Notes under the pieces: model-generated
The model's input: the letters and a program-made list of their open reading frames with translations, nothing else
Told to the model about the DNA's origin: nothing
Database searches by the model: none
NCBI GenBank assembly: GCA_943913645.1
Contig: CALTYZ010000006.1
Location: 1 to 64,000 of the forward strand
Direction: 5' to 3'
Source of the DNA: an uncultured Corynebacterium sp.
GTDB taxonomy: Bacteria > Actinomycetota > Actinomycetes > Mycobacteriales > Mycobacteriaceae
DNA: 64,000 nt
Program-made: the position numbers and the translations under genes
Shown here: positions 24,167 through 32,839 of the stretch, one piece after another
Position numbering within the stretch: the first letter of the stretch is position 1
Layout of the letters: every line of letters begins with the position of its first letter

Positions 24167-24802
24167 ATGTACGCCTCCACCCACACCACCACCCAGCAGG
24201 CACACCCGGCGCAATCCACCCACGAGCTGCATACCGCACTCCACCACGCACCGACCTCGCACCCGCACCACATCCAAGAAACGCACCACACCACCCCACA
24301 CCACGCCGAGACAGGCAGCGCAGCACCCAGCCAGCACGACCCGCTCAAGGCCCGCTACGAGATCGACGCAAACCTGCCCAAAGAGCTCCGGGAAGAAGCC
24401 CGCGACATGGACTGGGGCCTGTTCATGGCAACCTACGCCCCGGAACCAACCTTGAAGGTCACCTACACCGGTGCTGAGAAGAAGACGTGGATGCTCTCGG
24501 AGTACAGCTTTGAGGTCCACGCTTTGCCAAAGGCGGCTGCCCCGCGCCACACCACGGAAACCGCCGCGTCATCCGGGCCAGTTCGCGCCATCTCACGAGT
24601 CTTAGACCGCCACAATCGCTACGTTGAGATCCTCGCGTTTCACCAGATCGACATCTTCCAAGCAACCGCGACCTGTATCAAAGTCGGCCACTCCGAGCGC
24701 CACAGCCGCACCGCCTGGGTCATTGGTTTCGGCCCAACCCCAGAGCACTCGGCTGCGGCCGCGATGTCAGCAGGCGCGCAGCGCATCCACGGCAACCTCT
24801 AA
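24167..24802 (+). CDS. stand-alone LeuA regulatory-domain-like protein
   Basis: 211 residues from ATG 24167 with AAGGAG 9 nt upstream. The first ~55 residues are a His/Thr-rich, low-complexity segment. Residues ~135-211 (GPVRAISRVLDR... YVEILAFHQIDIF... TAWVIGFGP... SAAAAMSAGAQRI) resemble the C-terminal allosteric, leucine-binding domain of 2-isopropylmalate synthase, without the catalytic barrel. Such single domains could bind leucine or regulate LeuA; no function is shown. A promoter with an operator-like palindrome and a possible branched-chain-residue leader peptide precede it. Confidence 0.7.
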   Translation: MYASTHTTTQQAHPAQSTHELHTALHHAPTSHPHHIQETHHTTPHHAETGSAAPSQHDPLKARYEIDANLPKELREEARDMDWGLFMATYAPEPTLKVTYTGAEKKTWMLSEYSFEVHALPKAAAPRHTTETAASSGPVRAISRVLDRHNRYVEILAFHQIDIFQATATCIKVGHSERHSRTAWVIGFGPTPEHSAAAAMSAGAQRIHGNL

Positions 24803-24861
24803 CCCGCACGCAGAGTTTCATGTGCGCGCCACTCCGCGTGAGCTGGGTATATGTCGACTTG

Positions 24862-24886
24862 TGGCGGCGCGAGTACGGCGCCGCCA
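24862..24886 (+). terminator. possible terminator, 9-bp hairpin without U-tract
   Basis: TGGCGGCGC, 7 nt, GCGCCGCCA, 60 bp after the LeuA-like gene. The following sequence is AGGTGTCC, so intrinsic termination is doubtful. Confidence 0.4.
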
Positions 24887-25094
24887 AGGTGTCCCCAGGA
24901 TGCAAAAATCCCATCGTTGTATGTAAAGTGTCCTTTGTTGGCTGCGCCACTGACCCTGACGCGCCTTTTATCTTGTAGTCGATGGTGTTTGTCCCAAAGT
25001 CGATGTAGTGCAAGTTAAATACGGTGTTTCTTAAGCCCCCTCCCGGTGCGGCCCGCTACCTAACCGCCTTTTGCAACAAGGAGGGCCACAGGCC

Positions 25095-28094
25095 GTGCTG
25101 ACTTTGCTCATCGCCCTGACTGCCGCCACCGTTGCTGCACCACTGCTCATTCGAACCCTCGGGCGGCCCGCCTTCGCACTGATCGCCCTGGTCCCCCTGG
25201 GCGGATTCATCTGGATCGCCTCACTGTTCACTGACGGCATCTTCCGTGACGGCGGTGAGATTGTCGCCGCCTACGAATGGATGCCGTCAACCCACCTGAA
25301 CCTGGAGTTTCGCCTCGACGCACTAGCGGGACTATTCAGCCTGATCATCCTTGGGGTTGGCGCGCTGGTGCTGTTTTACTGCTGGGGATACTTCGACTCG
25401 AACCCCATCCGGCTGGCCAAATTCGGTGGCGAGCTCGCCATGTTCGCCACCGTCATGTACGGCCTCGTCATCTCGGACAACTTCCTGCTCATGTATGTGT
25501 TTTGGGAGTTGACCTCGGTGCTGTCGTACCTATTGGTCTCGTACTACGGAGAGCGGGCGTCGTCACGCCGCGCAGCGATCCAGGCCCTCATGGTCACCAC
25601 CTTCGGTGGGCTGGCCATGCTGGTGGGCATCAACCTTCTCGGCTACCAAACCGGTATCTGGAAGCTGTCGGAGATTTCGCAGTTCGCCGGCATTGAAGCA
25701 ACGACTGGTATTTCGGCTGCGATCGTGCTCATCATGCTCGGCGCGTTGACGAAGTCCGCCCAAGCCCCCTGGCACTTCTGGCTTCCCGGCGCGATGGCCG
25801 CCCCCACCCCCGTGTCGGCTTACCTGCACTCTGCCGCAATGGTCAAGGCAGGCATTTACCTCGTTGCCCGCCTCGCACCCGATATGGCGGCGGTGAACAC
25901 CTGGCACCTGGTCGTCATCACCACCGGGTGTTTGACCATGCTGCTCGGAGGGTGGATGGCACTCAAGCAGCGCGACCTCAAATTGGTGCTCGCCTATGGC
26001 ACTGTTTCCCAGCTGGGGTTCATTACGGCGGTCATCGGCATCGGCTCGCGCGAAGCCACCATGGCAGGTCTGGCGATCACCTTTGCCCACTCCCTCTTCA
26101 AGGCGACGCTGTTCATGGTCGTCGGCGTCATCGACCACACCACGGGCACCCGTGATATTCGCGAGCTGTCCGGCCTTGGCCAGCGCGCTCCCCTGCTTGC
26201 TGCGCTTGCGATCATCTCGGCTGCATCCATGGCTGGTATACCACCACTGCTCGGCTTTGTTGCCAAAGAAGCAGCGCTTGAGGCGGTGCTGCACGAGGGG
26301 ATGCTCACCGGCATGCCCGGAAACATCACCCTGGTGGCGCTTGTCGTCGGCTCGATTCTCACCATGGCGTACTCGCTGTACTTTCTTTGGGGCGCATTTG
26401 CCACCAAGGCAGCACACGACAGCAGCGCCTCGTCCGCGGTCGAGCAGATGCATGCGCTTGCGCCCAATATGTGGCTCTCCCCGGCTGTGCTGACTGCCTG
26501 CACCGTCATCTTCGGGCTATCTCCGGCGTGGTTTTCCAACGCGTTCAATGACTACCTGGGGGTTCGCTTCCCGGCTGAGGCGGCCTCCGAGCTCAAGCTG
26601 TGGCACGGTATCACCGTGCCACTGGTGCTTACTGTGGTGATTGTTGCAGCTGGCACGCTCATGTTCTGGCAGCGTGACTTGGTCAAGCGGGCACAGCTAG
26701 AGCAGCCTGCACTCGGCGATGCTGACGCGATCTGGGACAATATCTTGAAAACGTTGCGCACCCTGTCGCTGCGGTTGACTGCCTCAACCCAGCGCGGTTC
26801 GCTGACTATCAACCTGGCCGTCACGTTTGCCGTGCTGATGGTCGTCCCGCTCGCGTTTCTCATCCTGGGTGATAGCAACAGCATCCGCATGATTCTGTGG
26901 GACAGCCCGTGGCAAGGTGTGGTGGTCATCGTGCTTGTCGGGATGGCGTTCTTTTCCACCTTGCAGCTCAACCGCCTCTCCGGGGTGGTGATGGTAGGGC
27001 TGACCGGCTACGCGCTCGCAGCCTTGTTCGCGCTGCACGGCGCACCAGATCTCGCACTGACTCAGGCACTGGTGGAAACCATTGTCATGGTGATCTTCAT
27101 GCTGGTCCTGCGCCGTATGCCAACCGAAGTTGAGCCGCGCAATGACGACAATCGGCTGCGTGCCTGGCTGTCGATCGGCACCGGCATTTCGGTGGTTGTG
27201 GTGTCTATGACGGCGATGTCTGCGCGCGTGATGGAGCCAATCTCAACGACCATGCCAACCTTGGCGTATGAGATTGGCCACGGCCGCAACGCCGTCAACG
27301 TGTTGTTGGTGGACTTACGCGCCGCCGACACCTTCGGCGAAATCCTGGTGCTGGTGATTGCGGCAACCGGGGTGGCCAGCCTGATTTTCGGTACCGGCAA
27401 GTTCGGACGCGCATCGCGCCGCCCGACGCTGTCAACTACCAAGGCACGCTGGTTAGCCGCCGGGGTAGCTACAGAAACGGAGCAAAACCGCTCCATCATG
27501 GTCGACGTTGCCACCCGTATCCTCTTCCCGTCGATGATTCTTTTGTCTATGTATTTCTTCTTCTCTGGCCATAACGCCCCAGGCGGCGGGTTTGCTGGCG
27601 GGTTGGTCGCGGCCTTGGCATTCACCCTGCGCTACCTCGCTGGGGGGCGCGAAGAGATCGAAGAAGCGTTGCCCATTGACCCGGCGAAGCTACTTGGGGC
27701 CGGTGTGCTCATCTCGTTTGCTGCCGTTGTCACCCCCATGTTCTTCGGCTACCCGCCGTTGATGAGTGATTACGCCACCATGTCGCTTCCGCTGATCGGC
27801 GAGTTCGACATCCCCTCCGCGCTGATTTTCGACGCTGGCGTCTACATCATTGTCATCGGCCTGATCATGCACGTGCTGTTGTCCATGGGTGCTTACCTCG
27901 ACAGCGAAGAAGACGCCCGCCGGGACCGCGCCCGCGACCGGGCCCGCGAGCTGCAGGAGAAAAACGAACGCCGGCGCGCCAACCAGTCCAAAACCCGGCA
28001 CGCCCGGCACTTTGAGCGAGCGGCTGTTGCAACATCCGGTTCACATGTGGCCACTGCTGGTGATGAAACGGCACACAAAGACGGGAGCAAATAG
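25095..28094 (+). CDS. mrpA: Mrp Na+/H+ antiporter subunit A with fused MrpB domain
   Basis: 999 residues from GTG 25095, with GGAGGG upstream. Large membrane subunit related to NuoL/N: many helices, LMYVFWELTSVLSYLLVSYY, and the functional Lys-containing segment KSAQAPWHFWLPGAMAAPTPVSAYLHSA. The last ~200 residues (ILFPSMILLSMYFFFSGHNAPGGGFAGGLV) are the MrpB unit, explaining why no separate mrpB follows. A charged cytoplasmic tail ends the protein. First gene of mrpACDEFG, which exports Na+ in exchange for protons. Confidence 0.96.
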   Translation: MLTLLIALTAATVAAPLLIRTLGRPAFALIALVPLGGFIWIASLFTDGIFRDGGEIVAAYEWMPSTHLNLEFRLDALAGLFSLIILGVGALVLFYCWGYFDSNPIRLAKFGGELAMFATVMYGLVISDNFLLMYVFWELTSVLSYLLVSYYGERASSRRAAIQALMVTTFGGLAMLVGINLLGYQTGIWKLSEISQFAGIEATTGISAAIVLIMLGALTKSAQAPWHFWLPGAMAAPTPVSAYLHSAAMVKAGIYLVARLAPDMAAVNTWHLVVITTGCLTMLLGGWMALKQRDLKLVLAYGTVSQLGFITAVIGIGSREATMAGLAITFAHSLFKATLFMVVGVIDHTTGTRDIRELSGLGQRAPLLAALAIISAASMAGIPPLLGFVAKEAALEAVLHEGMLTGMPGNITLVALVVGSILTMAYSLYFLWGAFATKAAHDSSASSAVEQMHALAPNMWLSPAVLTACTVIFGLSPAWFSNAFNDYLGVRFPAEAASELKLWHGITVPLVLTVVIVAAGTLMFWQRDLVKRAQLEQPALGDADAIWDNILKTLRTLSLRLTASTQRGSLTINLAVTFAVLMVVPLAFLILGDSNSIRMILWDSPWQGVVVIVLVGMAFFSTLQLNRLSGVVMVGLTGYALAALFALHGAPDLALTQALVETIVMVIFMLVLRRMPTEVEPRNDDNRLRAWLSIGTGISVVVVSMTAMSARVMEPISTTMPTLAYEIGHGRNAVNVLLVDLRAADTFGEILVLVIAATGVASLIFGTGKFGRASRRPTLSTTKARWLAAGVATETEQNRSIMVDVATRILFPSMILLSMYFFFSGHNAPGGGFAGGLVAALAFTLRYLAGGREEIEEALPIDPAKLLGAGVLISFAAVVTPMFFGYPPLMSDYATMSLPLIGEFDIPSALIFDAGVYIIVIGLIMHVLLSMGAYLDSEEDARRDRARDRARELQEKNERRRANQSKTRHARHFERAAVATSGSHVATAGDETAHKDGSK

Positions 28095-28586
28095 ATGGAA
28101 GCGAACCTATTTTTGCTCATCGCGTCTGGGGTGCTGATCGCTTGCGGAGTGTATCTGATTCTGGATCGGGCGCTGACACGAATGATTATGGGTGTGTTGC
28201 TCATCGGCAACGGCGCGAACCTGCTCATTTTGCAGGCGGGTGGGCAGGCAGGCAGCCCACCCATCCTGGGGCGTGACTCCACCATTTTCGAGCACACAGC
28301 GGACCCGTTAGCGCAGGCGATGATCCTCACCGCGATTGTGATCTCCATGTCGTTGGCCGGGTTCATGCTGTCTTTGGCTTACCGGCAGTACCGCTACCGC
28401 ACCGATGACATCATTGAGCGCGATGAAGAGGACCGCGCCGTTGCAAAACGCCCCACAACACCTGCGGCGGCACCGGATCATGATCTTTCTGACGACCCGG
28501 AAACAGGCCGGTTGAGTTCCTCCGGCGACGCGTTTGGGCCGCGCTCGTTTGAAACCCCCGTGAAGGAGGCTGACGGTGAGGCATAA
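28095..28586 (+). CDS. mrpC: Mrp antiporter subunit C
   Basis: 163 residues; NuoK-like with three helices (LIASGVLIACGVYLIL, MIMGVLLIGNGANLLIL, LAQAMILTAIVISMSLAGFMLSL) and a longer than usual charged C-terminal tail. GGGAG precedes the ATG, which directly follows the mrpA stop. Ends inside the start of mrpD. Confidence 0.95.
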   Translation: MEANLFLLIASGVLIACGVYLILDRALTRMIMGVLLIGNGANLLILQAGGQAGSPPILGRDSTIFEHTADPLAQAMILTAIVISMSLAGFMLSLAYRQYRYRTDDIIERDEEDRAVAKRPTTPAAAPDHDLSDDPETGRLSSSGDAFGPRSFETPVKEADGEA

Positions 28587-30369
28587 CTTCATCGAGTTTG
28601 CCGACGCGGCGGTTGAGATCATTGCCTATTTGACGGTGATGCCGATCCTGCTGCCTGCGGTGGCGGCGGGGCTCATTTTGGTCATGGGCCGCCACGTGCA
28701 GCTGCAACGCACTATCGCGCTGGCGACATTGCTCGCAGCGGCGGTGATTTCTGCAACCATGATTATCACCGTGGACGTCCACGGTATTCAGACGGTACAA
28801 ATGGGCGGCTGGGATGCGCCAGTGGGGATCACGCTGGTGGCGGACCGGTTGTCTTCGATCATGGTGTTCGTTTCTTCGATCGTGCTGTTCGCGGTGATGT
28901 GGTACGGCATTTCCCAAGGTCTTCGCGACGGCGACGAAGACGACCCGGTGGCCGTGTTCTTGCCCGTCTACATGCTGCTTTCCATGGGCGTGAACCTGTC
29001 ATTTCTCGCCGGTGACTTGTTCAACCTCTACGTCGGCTTTGAGGTCTTCCTCGTCGCCTCCTACGTGCTGCTCACCCTCGGTGCCTCTCCGGGGCGCGTG
29101 CGTGCAGGTATTGGCTACGTCATGGTCTCCGTTGTGTCGTCGATGGTGTTCCTGTTCGCCCTTGCGATGATCTACGCCTCGGTGGGCACCTTGAACATGG
29201 CACAGGTGGGCCTGCGGATGGAGCAGATTCCAGACGGTACCCGCGCCGCCATCTTTGCCACACTCCTGGTGGCCTTCGGGATCAAGGCGGCGATTTTCCC
29301 CTTGGATGCGTGGCTGCCGGACTCCTACCCCACCGCCGCGTCTCTTGTTACCGCAGTGTTTGCTGGCCTGCTGACCAAAGTCGGTGTCTATGCCATCATC
29401 CGGATGCGCACCACGGTGTTTACTGACGGTGCCTTAGATACCCTGCTGATGTGGGTGGCGTTGTTGACAATGATTGTGGGCGTGATGGGCGCGCTCGCCC
29501 AGAATGACATTAAACGTCTTTTGTCGTTTACCCTGGTCAGCCACATCGGGTACATGATTTTCGGTATCGCGTTGAGCTCCACTCAGGGCCTGTCCGGCGC
29601 GATTTTCTACGCGGTGCACCACATTTTGGTGCAGACATCTCTCTTCCTGGTGGTGGGCTTGGTGGAGCGCCAAGCCGGATCAGCGCAGCTGCGCCGTCTG
29701 GGTTCTTTAATGTACACCGCACCGTTGATTGCCACGCTGTATTTCATTCCCGCGCTGAACCTGGGGGGTATCCCGCCGCTGTCCGGTTTTTTGGGCAAGA
29801 TAATGCTCATCCAGGCCGGTGCGGATTCCGGGACGTGGCTGGCGTGGGTGCTCATTGCTGGTGCAGTGATTACCTCACTGTTGACGCTCTACGCCATGAT
29901 CCTGGTGTGGTCGAAGGCGTTTTTGCGCGACCGCAGTGACGCACCAGAAGGGGATGTGGCCACGGTGCGCCCCTCTACCCTGGCGGATCGCTACGCTACG
30001 ACGACCATAGCCGAGCGCGATGATGTGGGGCGCGTCCCTGCCGGCATGCTTTTGTCCACCGCATTGTTGATTGCTGCCTCAACGGCGATGACGTTTTTGG
30101 CTGGGCCGATTTCGGACATCACTGACCGTGCCGCCCAATCAGCCCAAGACCAAACGATCTACCGGGACGCGGTGCTCTCCGGTGATCCGGCGAACCCGAC
30201 GCGTCGTGAAGCTGAGTTCACCCGCCCCCGCACCCGTGACGCTGATGAGGATGATTCCCGCGAACGTCGCCACACCAGCGGAGAGGGCAAAGCGCCGCAA
30301 ACTTCCGGGGTAGCTACTGAGAAAGTTCCCCCACCGGTCAATGCCAACACACCTGGAGGTGCGCCATGA
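28576..30369 (+). CDS. mrpD: Mrp antiporter subunit D
   Basis: 597 residues from GTG 28576 with AAGGAGG upstream. NuoM/N-related proton-pathway subunit: LFNLYVGFEVFLVASYVLLTLG and IKAAIFPLDAWLPDSYPTAASLVTAVFAGLLTKVG in two visible segments. About 75 C-terminal residues are charged and repeat-free, longer than in many homologues. Overlaps mrpC by 11 bp and mrpE by 4 bp. Confidence 0.95.
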   Translation: MRHNFIEFADAAVEIIAYLTVMPILLPAVAAGLILVMGRHVQLQRTIALATLLAAAVISATMIITVDVHGIQTVQMGGWDAPVGITLVADRLSSIMVFVSSIVLFAVMWYGISQGLRDGDEDDPVAVFLPVYMLLSMGVNLSFLAGDLFNLYVGFEVFLVASYVLLTLGASPGRVRAGIGYVMVSVVSSMVFLFALAMIYASVGTLNMAQVGLRMEQIPDGTRAAIFATLLVAFGIKAAIFPLDAWLPDSYPTAASLVTAVFAGLLTKVGVYAIIRMRTTVFTDGALDTLLMWVALLTMIVGVMGALAQNDIKRLLSFTLVSHIGYMIFGIALSSTQGLSGAIFYAVHHILVQTSLFLVVGLVERQAGSAQLRRLGSLMYTAPLIATLYFIPALNLGGIPPLSGFLGKIMLIQAGADSGTWLAWVLIAGAVITSLLTLYAMILVWSKAFLRDRSDAPEGDVATVRPSTLADRYATTTIAERDDVGRVPAGMLLSTALLIAASTAMTFLAGPISDITDRAAQSAQDQTIYRDAVLSGDPANPTRREAEFTRPRTRDADEDDSRERRHTSGEGKAPQTSGVATEKVPPPVNANTPGGAP

Positions 30370-30890
30370 TGCGTCACCTTGCCACCAGTTTGAAAAACCG
30401 CTTCCGCCTGCCATTTGTGGTGTGGCTAACGCTCATGTGGGTGCTGCTCATGGGCGAAATCACCTGGGGCAACGTCGTTGCCGGGTTGGTGCTGGGAGTG
30501 GGCATCGTGCTTGCGCTGCCGCTGCCGCCGGTGCCTGAACAGCAGTCCAAAATCAATTGGTTCAAGCTCGCCGCGTTCATTGGGATCTGGACCTGGGATC
30601 TGCTGGTGGCATCGGCGAAAGTGGCGTGGTTTGCGCTGCGCCCGCAGCCGCAGCCGAAAAACGCGATCCTCACTGTGCCGATGCGTGTGTCCTCGGAGCT
30701 GGTGCTCTACCTGGCCACCTGCGCGTACAACTTGCAACCTGGTGGTTCTGTCACGGACATTGATATCGCGAACCGTGAATGGACCATTCACATCCTTGAC
30801 GCGAGCAGTGAAGAAGCCATTCGCAGAGAAATCATGAACGTGCAAACGTTGGAGCGGCAAATGATCGAGATTTTTGAAAGCCGGACGTAA
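30366..30890 (+). CDS. mrpE: Mrp antiporter subunit E
   Basis: 174 residues; GGAGG lies 8 nt before the ATG. N-terminal hydrophobic hairpin (LPFVVWLTLMWVLLMGEITWGNVVAGLVLGVGIVLALPLP across two helices) followed by a soluble domain with the family-typical R(V)SSELVLYLATCAYNLQPGGS and final I(M)NVQTLERQMIEIF. Structural subunit of the antiporter. Confidence 0.94.
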   Translation: MMRHLATSLKNRFRLPFVVWLTLMWVLLMGEITWGNVVAGLVLGVGIVLALPLPPVPEQQSKINWFKLAAFIGIWTWDLLVASAKVAWFALRPQPQPKNAILTVPMRVSSELVLYLATCAYNLQPGGSVTDIDIANREWTIHILDASSEEAIRREIMNVQTLERQMIEIFESRT

Positions 30891-30902
30891 AAAGGAAACG
30901 GT

Positions 30903-31181
30903 ATGGACTCATCGCTCTACAACGTCTTTCTCTGCATTGCGGCCGTGCTTATCGCGGCGTCGTTTCTCATGCTGGCGTGGCGCGTCATTGTTGGACCGGA
31001 CTCAATGGATCGCGTGCTAGGCAACGATGCCATCACAGCCTCCCTGCAATGCGCGCTTGCACTCTACATTTGCTGGACGCTTGATACCACGGTGGTCAAT
31101 GTGATGATCGTGATTGCGCTGCTCGGGTTTATTGCCTCGTTGTCTGTCGCCCGCTTCCGCAAACGGGATGGTTCCCTATGA
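30903..31181 (+). CDS. mrpF: Mrp antiporter subunit F
   Basis: 92 residues with three helices and the conserved RVIVGPDSMDRVLGNDAITAS loop carrying the family Asp. AAAGGAA precedes the ATG. Overlaps mrpG by 4 bp. Confidence 0.95.
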   Translation: MDSSLYNVFLCIAAVLIAASFLMLAWRVIVGPDSMDRVLGNDAITASLQCALALYICWTLDTTVVNVMIVIALLGFIASLSVARFRKRDGSL

Positions 31182-31609
31182 ATTGGTCACTTACCGCAGA
31201 TATTGTTTCCCTGGTCTTTCTCCTACCAGGGGCGTTCATGGTGTTTTCGGCCGCTGTGGGCACGGTGCGGTTTCATTCGACGATGGCACGCATCCATGCG
31301 ATTACCAAGCCGCAAACTACTGGCCTATTGCTCATGATGTTTGGCACGATCATCCGGCTCACCGGGTCTGAAGGGTTCGGCCCGCATGAAAAAGGCGATA
31401 TCGGGATGATGCTCCTGTTGGTCATCTTCGCGTTGATGACCAACCCGGTAACCGCGCAGCGTCTTGGCCGTATCGCCCGACGTGAAGGCCTCTACGGGAC
31501 GGATGAGCAGCTTGCCGTCAATGAGCGCCCGGCGTCCTACCATCCGCGCCGTGTGAATCCGACGGCGGCGCAAGAGCCGCAGGAGCGCAAGGACACCAAA
31601 AGTAGTTAG
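31178..31609 (+). CDS. mrpG: Mrp antiporter subunit G
   Basis: 143 residues; three helices with LPGAFMVFSAAVGTVRFHSTMARIHAITKPQTTGLL split between helix 1 and the conserved loop. Last subunit of the operon. Its stop lies in the first unit of a 16-bp triple repeat shared with the convergent ligase gene. Confidence 0.95.
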   Translation: MNWSLTADIVSLVFLLPGAFMVFSAAVGTVRFHSTMARIHAITKPQTTGLLLMMFGTIIRLTGSEGFGPHEKGDIGMMLLLVIFALMTNPVTAQRLGRIARREGLYGTDEQLAVNERPASYHPRRVNPTAAQEPQERKDTKSS

Positions 31610-31653
31610 TACACCAGGGTCTTAGTACACCAGGGTCTTAGTACACCAGGGTG
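31606..31653. repeat. 16-bp tandem repeat, three units, at convergent gene ends
   Basis: TTAGTACACCAGGGTC repeated three times (last base of unit 3 is G). Unit 1 contains the mrpG stop codon; unit 3 encodes the last residues and stop of the minus-strand ligase, and each unit carries the same TAA on that strand. Confidence 0.9.
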
Positions 31654-32768
31654 GTCATCTCCTGACAGGAGGCGTCAACCACCCGACGCCAGTCGCCGGT
31701 AGCGGTAAAGACGTCGCGCTGGCGCTGATAACCGGCGCCACGGTCCACAATCTCCGCAACTAAGTTGAGCTCATCTGTGCAGTTGAGACTGGCCGCGGTG
31801 GGAGCTAAAACGGCGCTGAGCTCCTCCAACTCGTCTGTCAACCAGCGCTCATCAGTTGCCCGACTGGTGATGACCATGGCTTCCAGGCCATAGCGCGCAC
31901 CCCGCCACTTATTTTCCGCCACGTGCCACGGCTGCAGGCTTGGCAGTTTCTCGCCGGCCTCAAGCAACTGGTCGTAGTAGACCACCAGGCAGTGCGTCAG
32001 GGCCACTACGGCTGCGAGTTCACGCAGGTTGGATGTGGCGTCGCTAATGCGAACCTCGATGGTGCCCCACTTGGCGGCGGGCCGGACGTCGAAATGCATC
32101 GAGCCCGTGTGGTTGATCACCCCACTGGTTTGCTGATCGTGCATGAAGCTGACCCATTCGTCCCAGCTCTGAAACTGGTAGGGCATGCCTGCGGTGGGCA
32201 GCTGCTGGTAGAGCATGGTGCGGTTGGAGGCGTAGCCGGTGTCTAAGCCTTCCCACGCGGGGCTGGATGCGGAGATGGCTAGCAGGTGCGGGTACTTCGT
32301 CATCACCGCGTTGATAATGGGCCAAACTTTGTCTTCGTGGCTGACCCCAATGTGGCAGTGAATACCCCACAGCAGCATCTGTTGGCCCCAGTAGCGGGTG
32401 CGGTTGATGATCTCCTCGTAGGTGCGTTTCGGGCTCAGCGGCTGGCGGCGAAAATCGGTAAACGGGTGCCCACCCCCAGCCCACAATGCCACCCCGTGCT
32501 CATCAGCGACTTGGCGGATCTTCGCAAGATCACTGGCCAGACAGTCCACTGCCTCACGGGTGTTCGCGCAGATGGGGGTGACCAGCTCAATGGTGTTTTG
32601 CAGGAACTCGGCTTCCAGGTGCGTATCTGGGTCGCGCGCCTGCACTGCGTCGATGATTTCCGCGGCGCGCGGCACCAGATCGCGCGTCACCGGGTCGAGC
32701 ACGCAGATCTCCCACTCCACCCCAAGCGTCGGCTGCGGGGAGCGCACAAAGTCGCGGAAAGGATCCAT
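31638..32768 (-). CDS. YbdK-type carboxylate-amine ligase (glutamate--cysteine ligase 2 family)
   Basis: 376 residues. Family GCS2: TLGVEWEICVLDP (ATP/Mg Glu), HLEAEFLQNTIELVTP, WGIHCHIGVSHED and GTIEVRISDATSN. E. coli YbdK has weak gamma-glutamylcysteine activity; actinobacteria normally use mycothiol, so glutathione synthesis is not implied. Product therefore uncertain. Starts at ATG 32768; its end falls in the triple repeat. Confidence 0.9.
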   Translation of the reverse strand: MDPFRDFVRSPQPTLGVEWEICVLDPVTRDLVPRAAEIIDAVQARDPDTHLEAEFLQNTIELVTPICANTREAVDCLASDLAKIRQVADEHGVALWAGGGHPFTDFRRQPLSPKRTYEEIINRTRYWGQQMLLWGIHCHIGVSHEDKVWPIINAVMTKYPHLLAISASSPAWEGLDTGYASNRTMLYQQLPTAGMPYQFQSWDEWVSFMHDQQTSGVINHTGSMHFDVRPAAKWGTIEVRISDATSNLRELAAVVALTHCLVVYYDQLLEAGEKLPSLQPWHVAENKWRGARYGLEAMVITSRATDERWLTDELEELSAVLAPTAASLNCTDELNLVAEIVDRGAGYQRQRDVFTATGDWRRVVDASCQEMTTLVY

Positions 32769-32839
32769 GCGCCAAAGTGTATGCTGTCGGGGCAGTTCGC
32801 TTGTCGACGCCCACCTTCACCTGCCCAACGCTTTGGCCC

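Noticed and set aside
31638..32768. Glutathione biosynthesis gene (gshA)
   Set aside because: Sequence is YbdK-type; no gshB partner, and actinobacteria normally rely on mycothiol.
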